DNA of 64,000 nt from Falsiroseomonas selenitidurans (GTDB lineage Bacteria > Pseudomonadota > Alphaproteobacteria > Acetobacterales > Acetobacteraceae), in contig NZ_JAAVNE010000007.1 of assembly GCF_012103215.1 (NCBI RefSeq), positions 1-64,000 of the forward strand. Direction: 5' to 3'. The notes beneath the pieces are model-generated. The model was not told where the DNA came from and made no database searches. It saw nothing but the letters and a program-made list of their open reading frames with translations. The first letter of the stretch is position 1. Each line of letters opens with the position of its first letter. Position numbers and translations under genes: made by a program. Positions 24,830 to 34,377 of this stretch are shown here, in pieces.

Positions 24830-25525
24830 TCAACGCCAGCCCTGCGCCGTGGCATAGGCGGCGATGCGTTCCGCCGCGCCTTCGGCCAATTTGCCGATCT
24901 CCTGCGGGCCGCGCGCCTCGCCCACCGCGCCGCGGATGGCGGTGCCGGCCACCACCAGCCCGGCGCCACGGCCGGCGCCCAGCACGCCGCCGGGCATCCT
25001 GCCGCTGTCGGCATCCAGGGTGAAGCGGTCCACCACCCGGCTGCCGGCGGCATCCTGCCAGGTCAGCTCCGCCGCGCCGGCGACGCGGCTGGCGCCGAGG
25101 CCGAAGCCGACCACGGCGCGGCGGGCGCGGTTGCCCTCCTCCAGCGCGGTGAACTGGCCGCCCACCACCAGGCGCGGCAGGGCGGTGGCGGCGCCGGGCT
25201 CGGCGATGGCAAATCCCTTCTCCCGCAGCGCGGCAACCAGCGCGGTGCGGAAGGCGGCCACGGCTTCCGCCGCGGCGGCCTGGCGGGCGGCGGTGTCGTC
25301 GCCACCCATGGCGCGGCGGGCGCGCAGCAGCGGCGCCGAATCCAGCGTCACCCGGGCGGGGTCGAGGGTGAAGGGTGCCACGGCGATCTGCGCCGGGCGG
25401 GGCAGGGGCGCGGCCTGCGCGGTGCCGGCCGGCGCGGCGGCCATCGGCTCCACCCGCGCCTGGGAACAGGCGCCGAGCAGAAGCCCGGCCAGGGCGAGGG
25501 TCGGCAGGATCGGCAGTCGGGTCAT
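24830..25525 (-). CDS. DUF4410-type lipoprotein
   Basis: A 231-residue protein with a lipoprotein signal peptide ending in LLLGAC (Cys20), thus likely lipidated and outer-membrane or periplasmic. The body, with AVAPFTLDPARVTL, FRTALVAALREKGFAIAEPG and LVVGGQFTALEEGNRARRAV, matches the DUF4410 family of unknown function. Its stop is 8 bp from the lutA stop (convergent). Nothing in the neighbourhood suggests a role. Confidence 0.7.
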   Translation of the reverse strand: MTRLPILPTLALAGLLLGACSQARVEPMAAAPAGTAQAAPLPRPAQIAVAPFTLDPARVTLDSAPLLRARRAMGGDDTAARQAAAAEAVAAFRTALVAALREKGFAIAEPGAATALPRLVVGGQFTALEEGNRARRAVVGFGLGASRVAGAAELTWQDAAGSRVVDRFTLDADSGRMPGGVLGAGRGAGLVVAGTAIRGAVGEARGPQEIGKLAEGAAERIAAYATAQGWR

Positions 25526-25585
25526 GCGGGCAGCCCTTGGTGAAGGCCCGCATTGGCGCAGGCAGGTGTTGAGGAAGTGTAGCGA

Positions 25586-28381
25586 CTACACCACGCGCAC
25601 CGCCCCATCGCTTGGCAGGTCCGGCGCGCCGAGCGCCACCAGCAGGGCGCTGCGCAGCGCCGCCAGCTTGCGCTCGTTCTCCACCTTCAGGCCGAACACG
25701 TCCTTCACGTAGAAGACGTCCACCGCCCGCACGCCATAGGTGGTGATGTGGGCGCTGGCGATCTGCAGCCCCTGGCCGCTGATCGCCGCCGTCACCGCAT
25801 GCAGCAGCCCCGGCCGGTCGCGGCCGTTCACCTCGATGACGGTGTGGGTGTTGGAGGCATGGTTGTCCAGCACCACCCGCGGCGGGATGGTCACGGCGCG
25901 CAGCCGGGCCGGTTCGCGCCGCACCTTAGCGATCTCCGCCTCCAGCCGCAGCCGGCCCGACAGCGCCTGCTCGATCAGCACGGAAAGCCGCGCCAGGCGG
26001 TGCGGTGCGTCGAAGGCGCCGCCGGCGGCGTCCTGCACCCAGAAGGTGTCCAGCGCCATGCCGTTGGTCATGGTGTGGATGCGCGCATCGACGATGGAGG
26101 CGCCGGCCACGGCCAGCGCGCCGGCGATGCGGCTGAACAGGCCCGGGTGGTCGGAGCAATAGACCGTCACCTCGGTGACGGAACGCGCCTCGATCACCCG
26201 GCTGCGCACGGTCAGCGGCGCCTGGTCGGCCTCCGCCTCCCGGATCATCTCGGCGTGGCGGGCATGGGTCTCGGGGTCGAAGGACAGCCAGTAGCCGGGG
26301 TAGCCCAGGCCCAGGAAATGGTCCGTGTCCGCCTTCGCCTGGTGCGTCAGCAGGGCGGCGGCGGAGGCCCGGGCGCGGGCCACGCGGGTGTCGCGTTCCG
26401 GCACCGAAAGCCCGCCGGCCAGCACTTCCGCCACGCGCCAGTACAATTCGCGCAGCAGCGTCGCCTTCCAGCCATTCCACACCTTCGGCCCCACCGCGCG
26501 CATGTCGGCCACCGTGAGGACCAGCAGCAGGCGCAGCCGTTCGGGGGATTGGACGGTCTCGGCAATGTCCAGAATGGTCTTGGGGTCGTCGATGTCGCGC
26601 TTGAAGGCGGTCTGGCTGATCAGCAGGTGGTTCAGCACGAGCCAGGAGACGGTCTCCGTCTCCTCCGGCGACAGGCCCAGCCGCGGGCAGATCTCCTGCG
26701 CCACCTGGGCGCCGAGTTCCGAATGGTCGCCGCCGCGGCCCTTGGCGATATCGTGCAGCAGGACCGAGACATACAGCGCGCGGCGCGACTGGATCTGGCC
26801 GATGAGCTCCGACGCCACCGGCGCGATCTCGTTCAACTCCGCCCGCTCCAGGGATCCCAGCACGCCGATCGCCTCGATCGTGTGCTCCTCCACCGTGAAG
26901 ACATGGTAGGTGTCGAACTGCATCAGGCCGACGATGCGCGCCCAGTCCGGCATGAAGCGGGACAGGAAGCCCACCTCGTTCAGCACGCGCATGGTGCGGG
27001 CCGGGTCGCGGCCGGTCAGCAGGTCCAGGAACAGCGCATTGGCGGGCGGGTTGTCGCGCAGCTGCACGGCGTAGCGCGCATTGCGGATCAGCGCCCGGTG
27101 GGCGAGGGGGTGGATCTCCAGGTTGCGGTCGCGCGCGGCGCGCACCAGGCGCAACATGATGGCCGGGTCGGCGGCGATGTTGCGGTCTGGCGCGAACAGC
27201 ACTTTTCCGTCGGCCAGCGCCATCCCGGCCTGCGACAGCGCCGCGTCGCCGGCGGGCAGCACGGCGGGCGGGCCCAAGGCCGCGCGTTCCAGCGCGGGTT
27301 CCAGCAGCCGCGTCAGGCGCACCACGTCCCGCGCCGTCAGGAACAGGTGCTTCATGAAGCGCTCGACGCCGTCCTGCACGCCATGCCGGGTGTATCCCAT
27401 GCGGGCGCCGACCACGGGCTGCAGGTCGAAGGTCAGGCGCTCCTCGGCCCGGCCGGTGACGTAGTGCAGGTGGAAGCGGACGGTCCACAGGAAGTTCCAG
27501 GCGCGGCGGATGGCGCGCGCTTCCTGCGGGGTCAGCAGCCCGCCGCCGGGAGAATCCGCCCCGACCAGTTCTGGCATCCGCTGCACGCCGAAGGCGTGGC
27601 GGGCCAGCCAGTACAGCGTCTGAAGGTCGCGCAGCCCGCCGCGGCCTTCCTTCACATGGGGTTCCACCAGGAAGGGGCTTTCGCCGTAGCGGGCGTGCCG
27701 CGCCTGGCGTTCCGCGCGCTTCGCGGCCAGGAAGGGGGCCAGGCCGCTGGCCTTGCGGGCGGCCAGGAAGGCGGTGGTGAAGCGTTCGAAAACCGGGCGT
27801 TCGCCGGCCAGGAAGCGGGCGTCGATCAGCGCCGTCTGGATGGTGACGTCGCCGCGCGCATCCTCCACGCATTCGCCCAGCGTGCGGGTGGCGTGGCCCA
27901 CCTTCAGGCCGAGGTCCCACAGCAGGTAGAGCAGGAATTCGACGGAGCGCCTGCCCTGCGGCCCCAGCGGCTGGTCGGACAGGAACAGCAGGTCGATGTC
28001 GGAATAGGGGGCGAGGACGCCGCGGCCGTAGCCGCCGGTGGCGATCAGCGCGAAGGGCGGTTCCGCCGGCGCGTCGGGGTTGGCGCAGCTGGCCAGGGTG
28101 TAGCTGTGGATGGCGGCGACAATGCCGTCGGTGAGCGCGGCGAGCCATCGGGCGGCGCCGAGGCCGGAGAGGTCATGCGCCTCGAAGGCCCGCTGCACGC
28201 GGCCCTGGACGCGGCCGAGCTGCCGGCGCAGCAGGCCGAGCGCGGTGTCGCGCGGGACGGGCCGCCCCCCTTCCACCAGCCCCGCGATGAGGTCCGGCAG
28301 GACCTCGGGCGGTTCGGCTGGCAGGGCGAGAGCGGCCGCCGGGGTTGGCGGTTGGCCGAGGCTGGCGGTCATTCCTGTCAC
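25586..28381 (-). CDS. glnD: Bifunctional PII uridylyltransferase/uridylyl-removing enzyme GlnD
   Basis: The cytosolic nitrogen sensor that uridylylates PII proteins when glutamine is low and removes UMP when it is high. The nucleotidyltransferase motif GGYGRGVLAPYSDIDLLF lies at residues 116-133, the HD hydrolase motif LLHDIAKGRGGDH near 540, and two C-terminal ACT domains (VYCSDHPGLFSRIAGAL and VNGRDRPGLLHAVTAAI) bind glutamine. About 931 residues, full length. The frame opens at GTG 28381, overlapping the mutS stop; ATG 28372 three codons later is the alternative. mutS and glnD appear to form one operon. Confidence 0.96.
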   Translation of the reverse strand: MTGMTASLGQPPTPAAALALPAEPPEVLPDLIAGLVEGGRPVPRDTALGLLRRQLGRVQGRVQRAFEAHDLSGLGAARWLAALTDGIVAAIHSYTLASCANPDAPAEPPFALIATGGYGRGVLAPYSDIDLLFLSDQPLGPQGRRSVEFLLYLLWDLGLKVGHATRTLGECVEDARGDVTIQTALIDARFLAGERPVFERFTTAFLAARKASGLAPFLAAKRAERQARHARYGESPFLVEPHVKEGRGGLRDLQTLYWLARHAFGVQRMPELVGADSPGGGLLTPQEARAIRRAWNFLWTVRFHLHYVTGRAEERLTFDLQPVVGARMGYTRHGVQDGVERFMKHLFLTARDVVRLTRLLEPALERAALGPPAVLPAGDAALSQAGMALADGKVLFAPDRNIAADPAIMLRLVRAARDRNLEIHPLAHRALIRNARYAVQLRDNPPANALFLDLLTGRDPARTMRVLNEVGFLSRFMPDWARIVGLMQFDTYHVFTVEEHTIEAIGVLGSLERAELNEIAPVASELIGQIQSRRALYVSVLLHDIAKGRGGDHSELGAQVAQEICPRLGLSPEETETVSWLVLNHLLISQTAFKRDIDDPKTILDIAETVQSPERLRLLLVLTVADMRAVGPKVWNGWKATLLRELYWRVAEVLAGGLSVPERDTRVARARASAAALLTHQAKADTDHFLGLGYPGYWLSFDPETHARHAEMIREAEADQAPLTVRSRVIEARSVTEVTVYCSDHPGLFSRIAGALAVAGASIVDARIHTMTNGMALDTFWVQDAAGGAFDAPHRLARLSVLIEQALSGRLRLEAEIAKVRREPARLRAVTIPPRVVLDNHASNTHTVIEVNGRDRPGLLHAVTAAISGQGLQIASAHITTYGVRAVDVFYVKDVFGLKVENERKLAALRSALLVALGAPDLPSDGAVRVV

Positions 28382-31149
28382 ACTACCGTGTCGCCCTGCG
28401 GCGCAACAGGGTTCTCTTGCTGCGCTGCGGAAACTTCCGGCGAGGAATCGTGCGGCAATGTCGCCAGGGCCTTCAGCCGATACAGCGCCTCCTGCGCCTC
28501 ACGCGGGGAGAGCGAATCCGGGTCCAGCGCCTCCAGCTCCGCCTGCAGGGGGGAGGGCGGGGTGGCGGGGGGGCGGGGGGCGAACAGCGGCAGCTCCTCG
28601 GCCAGCGCGTCGCGCCCGCCGGCGCGGGCACGGGCTTCCAGCGCCGCCAGCACCTCCGCCGCGCGTTTCAGCACCGGGCGCGGCACGCCGGCCAGCCGCG
28701 CCACATGCACGCCCCAGGAGCGTTCGGAGGCGCCGGGGCCGACCAGATGCTGGAACACCACCTCCCCACGCCATTCCCGCACCTGCATCCGCGCCAGCTG
28801 CAATTCCGGCAGGCGCCCCGCCAGGGCGGTCAGCTCATGGAAATGGCTGGCGAAGATCGCGCGGCAGCGGATGCGGTCGTGCAGCGCCTCCAGCACCGAC
28901 CAGGCGATGGCGAGACCGTCCCAGGTGGCGGTGCCGCGGCCGACCTCGTCCAGCACCACCAGGCTGTTCGCCGTCGCCTGGTTCAGGATCGCCGCCGTCT
29001 CCGCCATCTCCACCATGAAGGTCGAGCGTCCGCCGGCGATGTCGTCGCCGCCACCGACGCGGGAGAACAGCCGGTCCACCAGCCCCATCCGGGCGCGCGC
29101 CGCCGGCACGAACAGGCCCGACTGGGCGAGCACCACCATCAGCGCATTCTGCCGCAGCCAGGTGGATTTGCCGGCCATGTTCGGCCCGGTCAGCAGGCAG
29201 AGCCGGCGGCCCGGCGACAGGTCGCAATCATTCGGCACGAAGGCCGCGCCGCGCGCGCGGCGCTGCATCGCCTCCACCACCGGGTGGCGGCCGGCGGCGA
29301 TGTGGAATTCCGGGCGCTCCGCGATCTCCGGCCGGCACCAGCCGCCCTCTGCCGCCAGCGTCGCCGCGGCGGCGTGCAGGTCGAGCTCCGCCAGGGCGCG
29401 CGCCGCGGCGGCAATGGCGCCGCCCTGTTCCAGCGCCAGGCGCTTGAGATGGGCGATGCAGGCGCGCTCCCGCACCGCAGCGCGTTCCCCGGCCTCCGCC
29501 ACCTTGCGGTCCAGCTCCGCCAGGGCGGGGCAGGTGAAGCGCATGGCGTTCGCCATGGTCTGGCGCAGGATGGGGCCATGCGGCTGGCCGGCGGCGACGG
29601 GCGGCGCCTGCACCAGCTTCTGCCCGGCGGCGGCGGGCATTTCCGCCAGGAAGCCGAATTGCTGGTGATGGCGGATCTTCAGGCTGGCGACGCCCCAGGC
29701 CTGGGCAAGGTCCAGCTGCAGCGCCGCGATCGCCTCCCGCGCCCCGTCGCGCAGGCGGCGCAGGGCATCCAGCTCGCCGTCGTAGCCGGCGGCGATGACG
29801 CCGCCATCCTCCAGCCGCGCCGGCACTTTTTCGGTGTTCAGGGCGCGGGCGTATTCCTCGGGCAAGCCAGGGTCCAGCCGCAGCGCCGCGCCGGCGGCGG
29901 CGATGGCGGGCGGCGGCGGCAGGGGGGCGTCCGCGATCGCCGCGGCGGCGGCCTCGGCCCGCGCGAAGCCGCTGGCCAGCGCGGCCAGGTCGCGCGGGAA
30001 GAAGCGGTCCACCGCCAGGCGGGCCAGGGCGCGGGCCATGTCCGGCGCGCCCTTCAGCGTGGCGCGCAGCGCGCCGCGCGTGGCTTCCGCGCCCAGCAGG
30101 AAATCCACCGCGTCATGCCGCGCGGCGACCGCCGCCGCATCGGCCAGCGGCGCCGAAAGCCGGCCGGCCAGTTCCCGCGCCCCGGCGGCGGTCAGCGTGC
30201 GGTCGACCGCAGCGAACAGCGTCGCCTCCGTCCCGCCGCGCTGGTCGCGCAGGATCTCCAGGCTGCGGCGCGTCGCGGCATCCAGCGCCAGCGTGCCGGC
30301 CGCCCCCGCCTGCGGCCGCGGCGGGTCCAGCCGCGGCAGGGCGCCGGCCTGGGTTTCCCGGACATAGGCGACGGCGAGCGCGGCCGCCGCCAGCTCCGCC
30401 GCCGCGAAGCGACCGAAGCCGTCGAGCGTCGCCACCTCGAAGGCATCGCGCAGCAGGCGGCCAGGGTCGCGCGGCGGGGCGCGTTCGGCGATGCGGCCGG
30501 GCAGGCGCTGCGCCAGCGCTGGCAGGGCGGCGAGGTCGGGCGGCGCCACCGCCTCCACCGGCTCGATCCGCGCCAGCAGCCCGGCGAGGTCGTCCCGGGC
30601 CAGGGCCATGGTCTCGAAGCCGCCGGTCGAGACATCCACCCAGGCGGCGCCGAGACCGCCTTCCGCCTCGGCCAGCGCCAGCAGCCAGGCGGGGCGGGCA
30701 GCGTCCAGCAGGCCATCCTCCGTCACCGTGGCGGGGGTGACGACGCGCAACACCTCGCGCCGGATGGTCGGCGCCTTGCGCTTCTTGGCCTGCTCCGGCG
30801 TTTCCATCTGGTCGCAGACGGCGACGCGGTAGCCCTGGCGGATCAGCCGGGCGAGGTAGGCTTCCCAGGCATGCACCGGCACGCCGCACATCGGCACCGG
30901 CTGGCCGCGATGCTCGCCACGGAAGGACAGCGCGATATCCAGCGCCACCGAGGCGGTTTCGGCATCGCCGAAGAACATCTCGAAGAAATCGCCCATGCGG
31001 AAGAACACCAGCGCATCCGGATGCGCGGCCTTCGCGGTGAACCACTGCGCGAGCGCGGGGGTCGCGCCTTCGGCGCGCGGAATTTCTGCCCGAGCGGCGC
31101 GCGGCGTGGCGCTGCCTTCGATGGGATGAATGCGGGGCGGATCGCTCAC
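28378..31149 (-). CDS. mutS: DNA mismatch repair protein MutS
   Basis: A mismatch-recognition ATPase of about 923 residues. The mismatch-binding Phe-X-Glu is in FFRMGDFFEMFF, and the connector and clamp domains follow. Walker A TGPNMAGKST lies near residues 652-661, with VVLDEVGRGTATWDG and the H-loop FASHFHEL after it. The start is GTG 31149 (GTG AGC GAT), because no ATG precedes the conserved motif. This leaves a roughly 40-residue Ser/Pro/Arg-rich extension before the canonical N terminus. It is divergent from maeB, and its stop overlaps glnD. Confidence 0.95.
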   Translation of the reverse strand: MSDPPRIHPIEGSATPRAARAEIPRAEGATPALAQWFTAKAAHPDALVFFRMGDFFEMFFGDAETASVALDIALSFRGEHRGQPVPMCGVPVHAWEAYLARLIRQGYRVAVCDQMETPEQAKKRKAPTIRREVLRVVTPATVTEDGLLDAARPAWLLALAEAEGGLGAAWVDVSTGGFETMALARDDLAGLLARIEPVEAVAPPDLAALPALAQRLPGRIAERAPPRDPGRLLRDAFEVATLDGFGRFAAAELAAAALAVAYVRETQAGALPRLDPPRPQAGAAGTLALDAATRRSLEILRDQRGGTEATLFAAVDRTLTAAGARELAGRLSAPLADAAAVAARHDAVDFLLGAEATRGALRATLKGAPDMARALARLAVDRFFPRDLAALASGFARAEAAAAAIADAPLPPPPAIAAAGAALRLDPGLPEEYARALNTEKVPARLEDGGVIAAGYDGELDALRRLRDGAREAIAALQLDLAQAWGVASLKIRHHQQFGFLAEMPAAAGQKLVQAPPVAAGQPHGPILRQTMANAMRFTCPALAELDRKVAEAGERAAVRERACIAHLKRLALEQGGAIAAAARALAELDLHAAAATLAAEGGWCRPEIAERPEFHIAAGRHPVVEAMQRRARGAAFVPNDCDLSPGRRLCLLTGPNMAGKSTWLRQNALMVVLAQSGLFVPAARARMGLVDRLFSRVGGGDDIAGGRSTFMVEMAETAAILNQATANSLVVLDEVGRGTATWDGLAIAWSVLEALHDRIRCRAIFASHFHELTALAGRLPELQLARMQVREWRGEVVFQHLVGPGASERSWGVHVARLAGVPRPVLKRAAEVLAALEARARAGGRDALAEELPLFAPRPPATPPSPLQAELEALDPDSLSPREAQEALYRLKALATLPHDSSPEVSAAQQENPVAPQGDTVV

Positions 31150-31299
31150 CGTCCATCGATAGACCGCCGCGCCGCGCCTGCGAAGGGCCTGCCGCTTAAC
31201 CCGCCAAAGCCCGGCAACGCAGCTGCGAAGCGGCTGTCTTCCCAGGCTCGCCGGAGGCTGCGATGAAGAGGGGAAGCGAGTTGGGGAAGACACGACACC

Positions 31300-33621
31300 A
31301 TGGATGACGCGCGCAAGGAACCGGGCAAGGAACCGGGCGAGGCGCTGGCTGATACCCGCACCGCCCGCATCACGGAGCAGGAAGCGCTGGCGATGCACGC
31401 CGAGGGAAGGCCGGGCAAGCTGGAGATCCGGCTGACCAAGCCGCTGACCACGGCGCGCGACCTGTCGCTGGCCTACAGCCCCGGCGTGGCGTTTCCCTGC
31501 CTGCACATCCACAAGGACCCCTCGCTGGCCTACGACTACACCAGCAAGGGCAATTTCGTCGCTGTCATCAGCAACGGCACGGCGGTGCTGGGGCTGGGCA
31601 ATCTCGGCGCGCTGGCCTCGAAGCCGGTGATGGAGGGCAAGGTCGCGCTGTTCAAGCGCTTCGCCGATGTCGACGGCATCGATTTGTGCCTGGACACGGA
31701 GGATGTGGACGCCTTCGTCAATTGCGTCCGCTACCTCGGCCCGTCCTTCGGCGGCATCAACCTGGAGGACATCAAGGCGCCCGAATGCTTCGTCATCGAG
31801 CAGCGGCTGCGCGAGCTGATGGACATCCCGGTGTTCCACGATGACCAGCACGGGACGGCGATCGTCGCCGCCGCCGGCCTGATCAACGCCTGCCACCTGA
31901 CCGGCCGCGACCTGAAGTCGGTCAAGCTGGTGATCAACGGTGCCGGCGCCGCGGCGGTGGCCTGCGCCGAGCTGGTGAAGGCCATGGGCATCCATCCGCA
32001 GCACGTCATCCTGGCCGACACCAAGGGCGTGATCTATCGCGGCCGGACGGAGGGGATGAACCAGTGGAAGTCGGCGCATGCCGCCGACACGCCGTGCCGC
32101 ACCCTGGCGCAGGCCATGGAAGGCGCGGATTGCTTCATGGGCCTGTCCGTGAAGGGCGCCGTGACGCCGGAGATGGTGCGCTCCATGGCCGCGCACCCGA
32201 TCATCTTCGCCATGGCCAACCCGGACCCGGAGATCACGCCGGACGAGGCGCGCGCGGTGCGGCCGGATTGCATCATCGCCACGGGGCGCAGCGACTATCC
32301 GAACCAGGTCAACAACGTCCTCGGCTTCCCCTTCATCTTCCGCGGCGCGCTGGATGTCCGCGCCTCCACCATCAACGACCCGATGAAGGTCGCCGCCGCG
32401 AACGCCCTGGCGTTGCTGGCGCGCGAACATGTGCCGGAGGAGGTTTCCGGCGCCGGGGCCGGGCGCGGCCTGCGCTTCGGGCCGGACTACATCATCCCCA
32501 ACGCCTTCGACCCGCGCCTGATCAGCCGCATCCCGCCCGCCGTCGCCAAGGCGGCGATGGACAGCGGCGTGGCGCGCAAGCCGATCATCGACCTGCACCG
32601 CTATGCGCGCGACCTGGCCGGGCGGCTGGATTCCACCGCCCAGGCCATGGAGGCGATCGCCGAGCGCGTGCAGTCCAACCCGCGCCGCGTGGTCTTCGCG
32701 GAAGGGGAGGAGGAGCGTGTGATCCGCGCCGCCATCGCCTTCCGCAACGCCGGCTACGGCACGCCGGTGCTGGTGGGGCGGGAGGACCGGGTGAATGCCA
32801 CGGTCGCCGGCCTCGGCATCGCCATGCCGGATGGCATCGAGATCCACAATGCGCGGCTGTCGGACCGCAACCGCGCCTATGCGGATTGGCTCTATGCCCG
32901 CAAGCAGCGGGAGGGCTTCCTGCTGCGCGACTGCCAGCGACTGGTGAATCTGGACCGCAACGTGTTCGCCGCCTGCATGGTGGCCGCCGGCGATGCGGAT
33001 GCCATGGTCACCGGCGCCACGCGCAGCTATGCGCAGACGCTGGAAGGCGTGCTGACGGCGATCGACCCGGCGCCGGATACGGTGCTGTTCGGGCTGACGC
33101 TGATGCTGGCGCGGCGGTCCGGCACCGTCCTCGTGGCGGATACCGCGATCCATGAACGGCCGGACGCGGCGACGCTGGCCGAGATCGCCACGCGCGCCGC
33201 CGCCGCGGCGCGCCGCCTGGGGCATGAGCCGCGCGTCGCCTTCCTGGCCTTCTCCACCTTCGGCGACCCGAAGGGCAGCATCCCGGGCAATGTGCGGGAT
33301 GCGGTGAAGCTGCTGGACCAGCGGCAGGTGGATTTCGAATATGACGGCGAAATGGCCGCCGACGTGGCGCTGGACCCGGGGCTGCGCGCGGCGCTGTACC
33401 CGTTCTGCCGCCTGACCGGCCCGGCCAATGTGCTGGTGATGCCCGGCCTGCACGCCGCGCATATCCTGACCAAGGCGGCGCCGCGGCTGACCAGCGCGCA
33501 GACCATCGGCCCGCTGCTGATGGGCCTGTCCGCCCCGGTGCAGATCGTGGGCATGGAGGCGGGGGTGAACCAGATCCTCGACATCGCCTGCCTGGCCGCC
33601 CACGCCGCGCTGCCGAAATAG
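31300..33621 (+). CDS. maeB: NADP-dependent malic enzyme MaeB with phosphotransacetylase-like domain
   Basis: A 773-residue fusion typical of bacterial MaeB. Residues about 15-430 form the malic enzyme (YSPGVAFPCLHI, GNFVAVISNGTAVLGLGNLG, DDQHGTAIVAAAGLINA, Rossmann loop VINGAGAAAVACAELV, NPDPEITPDEA). Residues about 445-773 resemble phosphate acetyltransferase (PTA), usually a regulatory domain without activity. It converts malate to pyruvate and CO2 with NADP. GGGGAAG lies about 10 bp before the ATG. It stands divergent from mutS and just ahead of the DUF488 gene (2 bp gap). Confidence 0.95.
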   Translation: MDDARKEPGKEPGEALADTRTARITEQEALAMHAEGRPGKLEIRLTKPLTTARDLSLAYSPGVAFPCLHIHKDPSLAYDYTSKGNFVAVISNGTAVLGLGNLGALASKPVMEGKVALFKRFADVDGIDLCLDTEDVDAFVNCVRYLGPSFGGINLEDIKAPECFVIEQRLRELMDIPVFHDDQHGTAIVAAAGLINACHLTGRDLKSVKLVINGAGAAAVACAELVKAMGIHPQHVILADTKGVIYRGRTEGMNQWKSAHAADTPCRTLAQAMEGADCFMGLSVKGAVTPEMVRSMAAHPIIFAMANPDPEITPDEARAVRPDCIIATGRSDYPNQVNNVLGFPFIFRGALDVRASTINDPMKVAAANALALLAREHVPEEVSGAGAGRGLRFGPDYIIPNAFDPRLISRIPPAVAKAAMDSGVARKPIIDLHRYARDLAGRLDSTAQAMEAIAERVQSNPRRVVFAEGEEERVIRAAIAFRNAGYGTPVLVGREDRVNATVAGLGIAMPDGIEIHNARLSDRNRAYADWLYARKQREGFLLRDCQRLVNLDRNVFAACMVAAGDADAMVTGATRSYAQTLEGVLTAIDPAPDTVLFGLTLMLARRSGTVLVADTAIHERPDAATLAEIATRAAAAARRLGHEPRVAFLAFSTFGDPKGSIPGNVRDAVKLLDQRQVDFEYDGEMAADVALDPGLRAALYPFCRLTGPANVLVMPGLHAAHILTKAAPRLTSAQTIGPLLMGLSAPVQIVGMEAGVNQILDIACLAAHAALPK

Positions 33622-33623
33622 CC

Positions 33624-34094
33624 ATGGCGGCGCGGCTGTTCACCATCGGGTACGAGGCGGCGACGCCCGCCAGCCTGCTCGGCGCGCTGCGCCAGGCGGG
33701 CATCGCCACGCTGGTCGATGTCCGCGCCCTGGCGAACAGCCGCAAGCCGGGCTTCGCCAAGCGGGCGCTGGGCGCGGCGCTGGAGGAGGCCGGCATCGGC
33801 TACCTGCACGTGCCGGCGCTGGGCACGCCGGCGGAAGGCCGCGTCGCGGCGCGGGCCGGCCGGCCGGCGGAAATGCGCCGCATCTTCGCCGCCCGCCTGG
33901 CGGGGGTGGAGGCGCAGGCTGCGCTGGCGGCACTGCGCGACCGGGCGGCGGCGGAGCCGGTCTGCCTGCTGTGCCTGGAGGCAGACCCGGCGCAGTGCCA
34001 CCGGACCCTGGTGGCGGAGGCGGTGGGCCTGCCCTTTGCCCATCTCCACCCCGCGGAGCAGCCTCAGCCCCTGGGCGGCTTGCCGCCGAGGTAG
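33624..34094 (+). CDS. DUF488 family protein
   Basis: 156 residues. The family signature is plain: FTIGYEAATPASLLGALRQA near the N terminus, LVDVRALANSRKPGFAKRAL and CLLCLEADPAQCHRTLVAEA near the C terminus with its cysteines and His. DUF488 proteins have no established biochemical function. The ATG lies 2 bp after the maeB stop, so the two are likely cotranscribed. The last 31 bp overlap, on the opposite strand, a possible small gene. Confidence 0.85.
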   Translation: MAARLFTIGYEAATPASLLGALRQAGIATLVDVRALANSRKPGFAKRALGAALEEAGIGYLHVPALGTPAEGRVAARAGRPAEMRRIFAARLAGVEAQAALAALRDRAAAEPVCLLCLEADPAQCHRTLVAEAVGLPFAHLHPAEQPQPLGGLPPR

Positions 34095-34210
34095 CGGCGT
34101 TCCGGCCGGTAGGTCAGCCAGCGGCGCAGGTTGCGCAGGAAGTCGCGCACCGGGGTGCGGGCGCGGAAGGCGAGCGGGGCGAGGCTTTCTGCAGTCAGGG
34201 TTGCGGACAT
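34064..34210 (-). CDS. Possible small basic protein
   Basis: A 48-codon frame from ATG 34210, preceded by GGGAG about 10 bp upstream. The product reads ...FRARTPVRDFLRNLRRWLTY then RPERRYLGGKPPRG. It is strongly basic with one amphipathic helix, somewhat like short DUF1127-type proteins but without their exact motif. The 3' end overlaps the DUF488 gene by 31 bp on the opposite strand. The ribosome site and the 160-bp upstream gap favour a real gene, but the evidence is thin. Confidence 0.4.
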   Translation of the reverse strand: MSATLTAESLAPLAFRARTPVRDFLRNLRRWLTYRPERRYLGGKPPRG

Positions 34211-34377
34211 GACGGGGGGCTCCCGGGTTCGGGTTCGCCCTCCTGGCGTCCAGCGGCATCGTGCCATGTGACAGTTTCGCAGCCTCGCCTTAACCGCTTG
34301 TTGCGGAGGCGGGGTTTGGTCCGGCGGGGCGCGGGGCTATGCTCGCGGCCTGATCCGACCGGAAGGTGGCCTGACGC

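Noticed and set aside
28378..33603. A 1741-codon minus frame extending MutS far upstream
   Set aside because: The extension is Arg/His-rich antisense sequence of maeB. The conserved MutS sequence begins near 31149.
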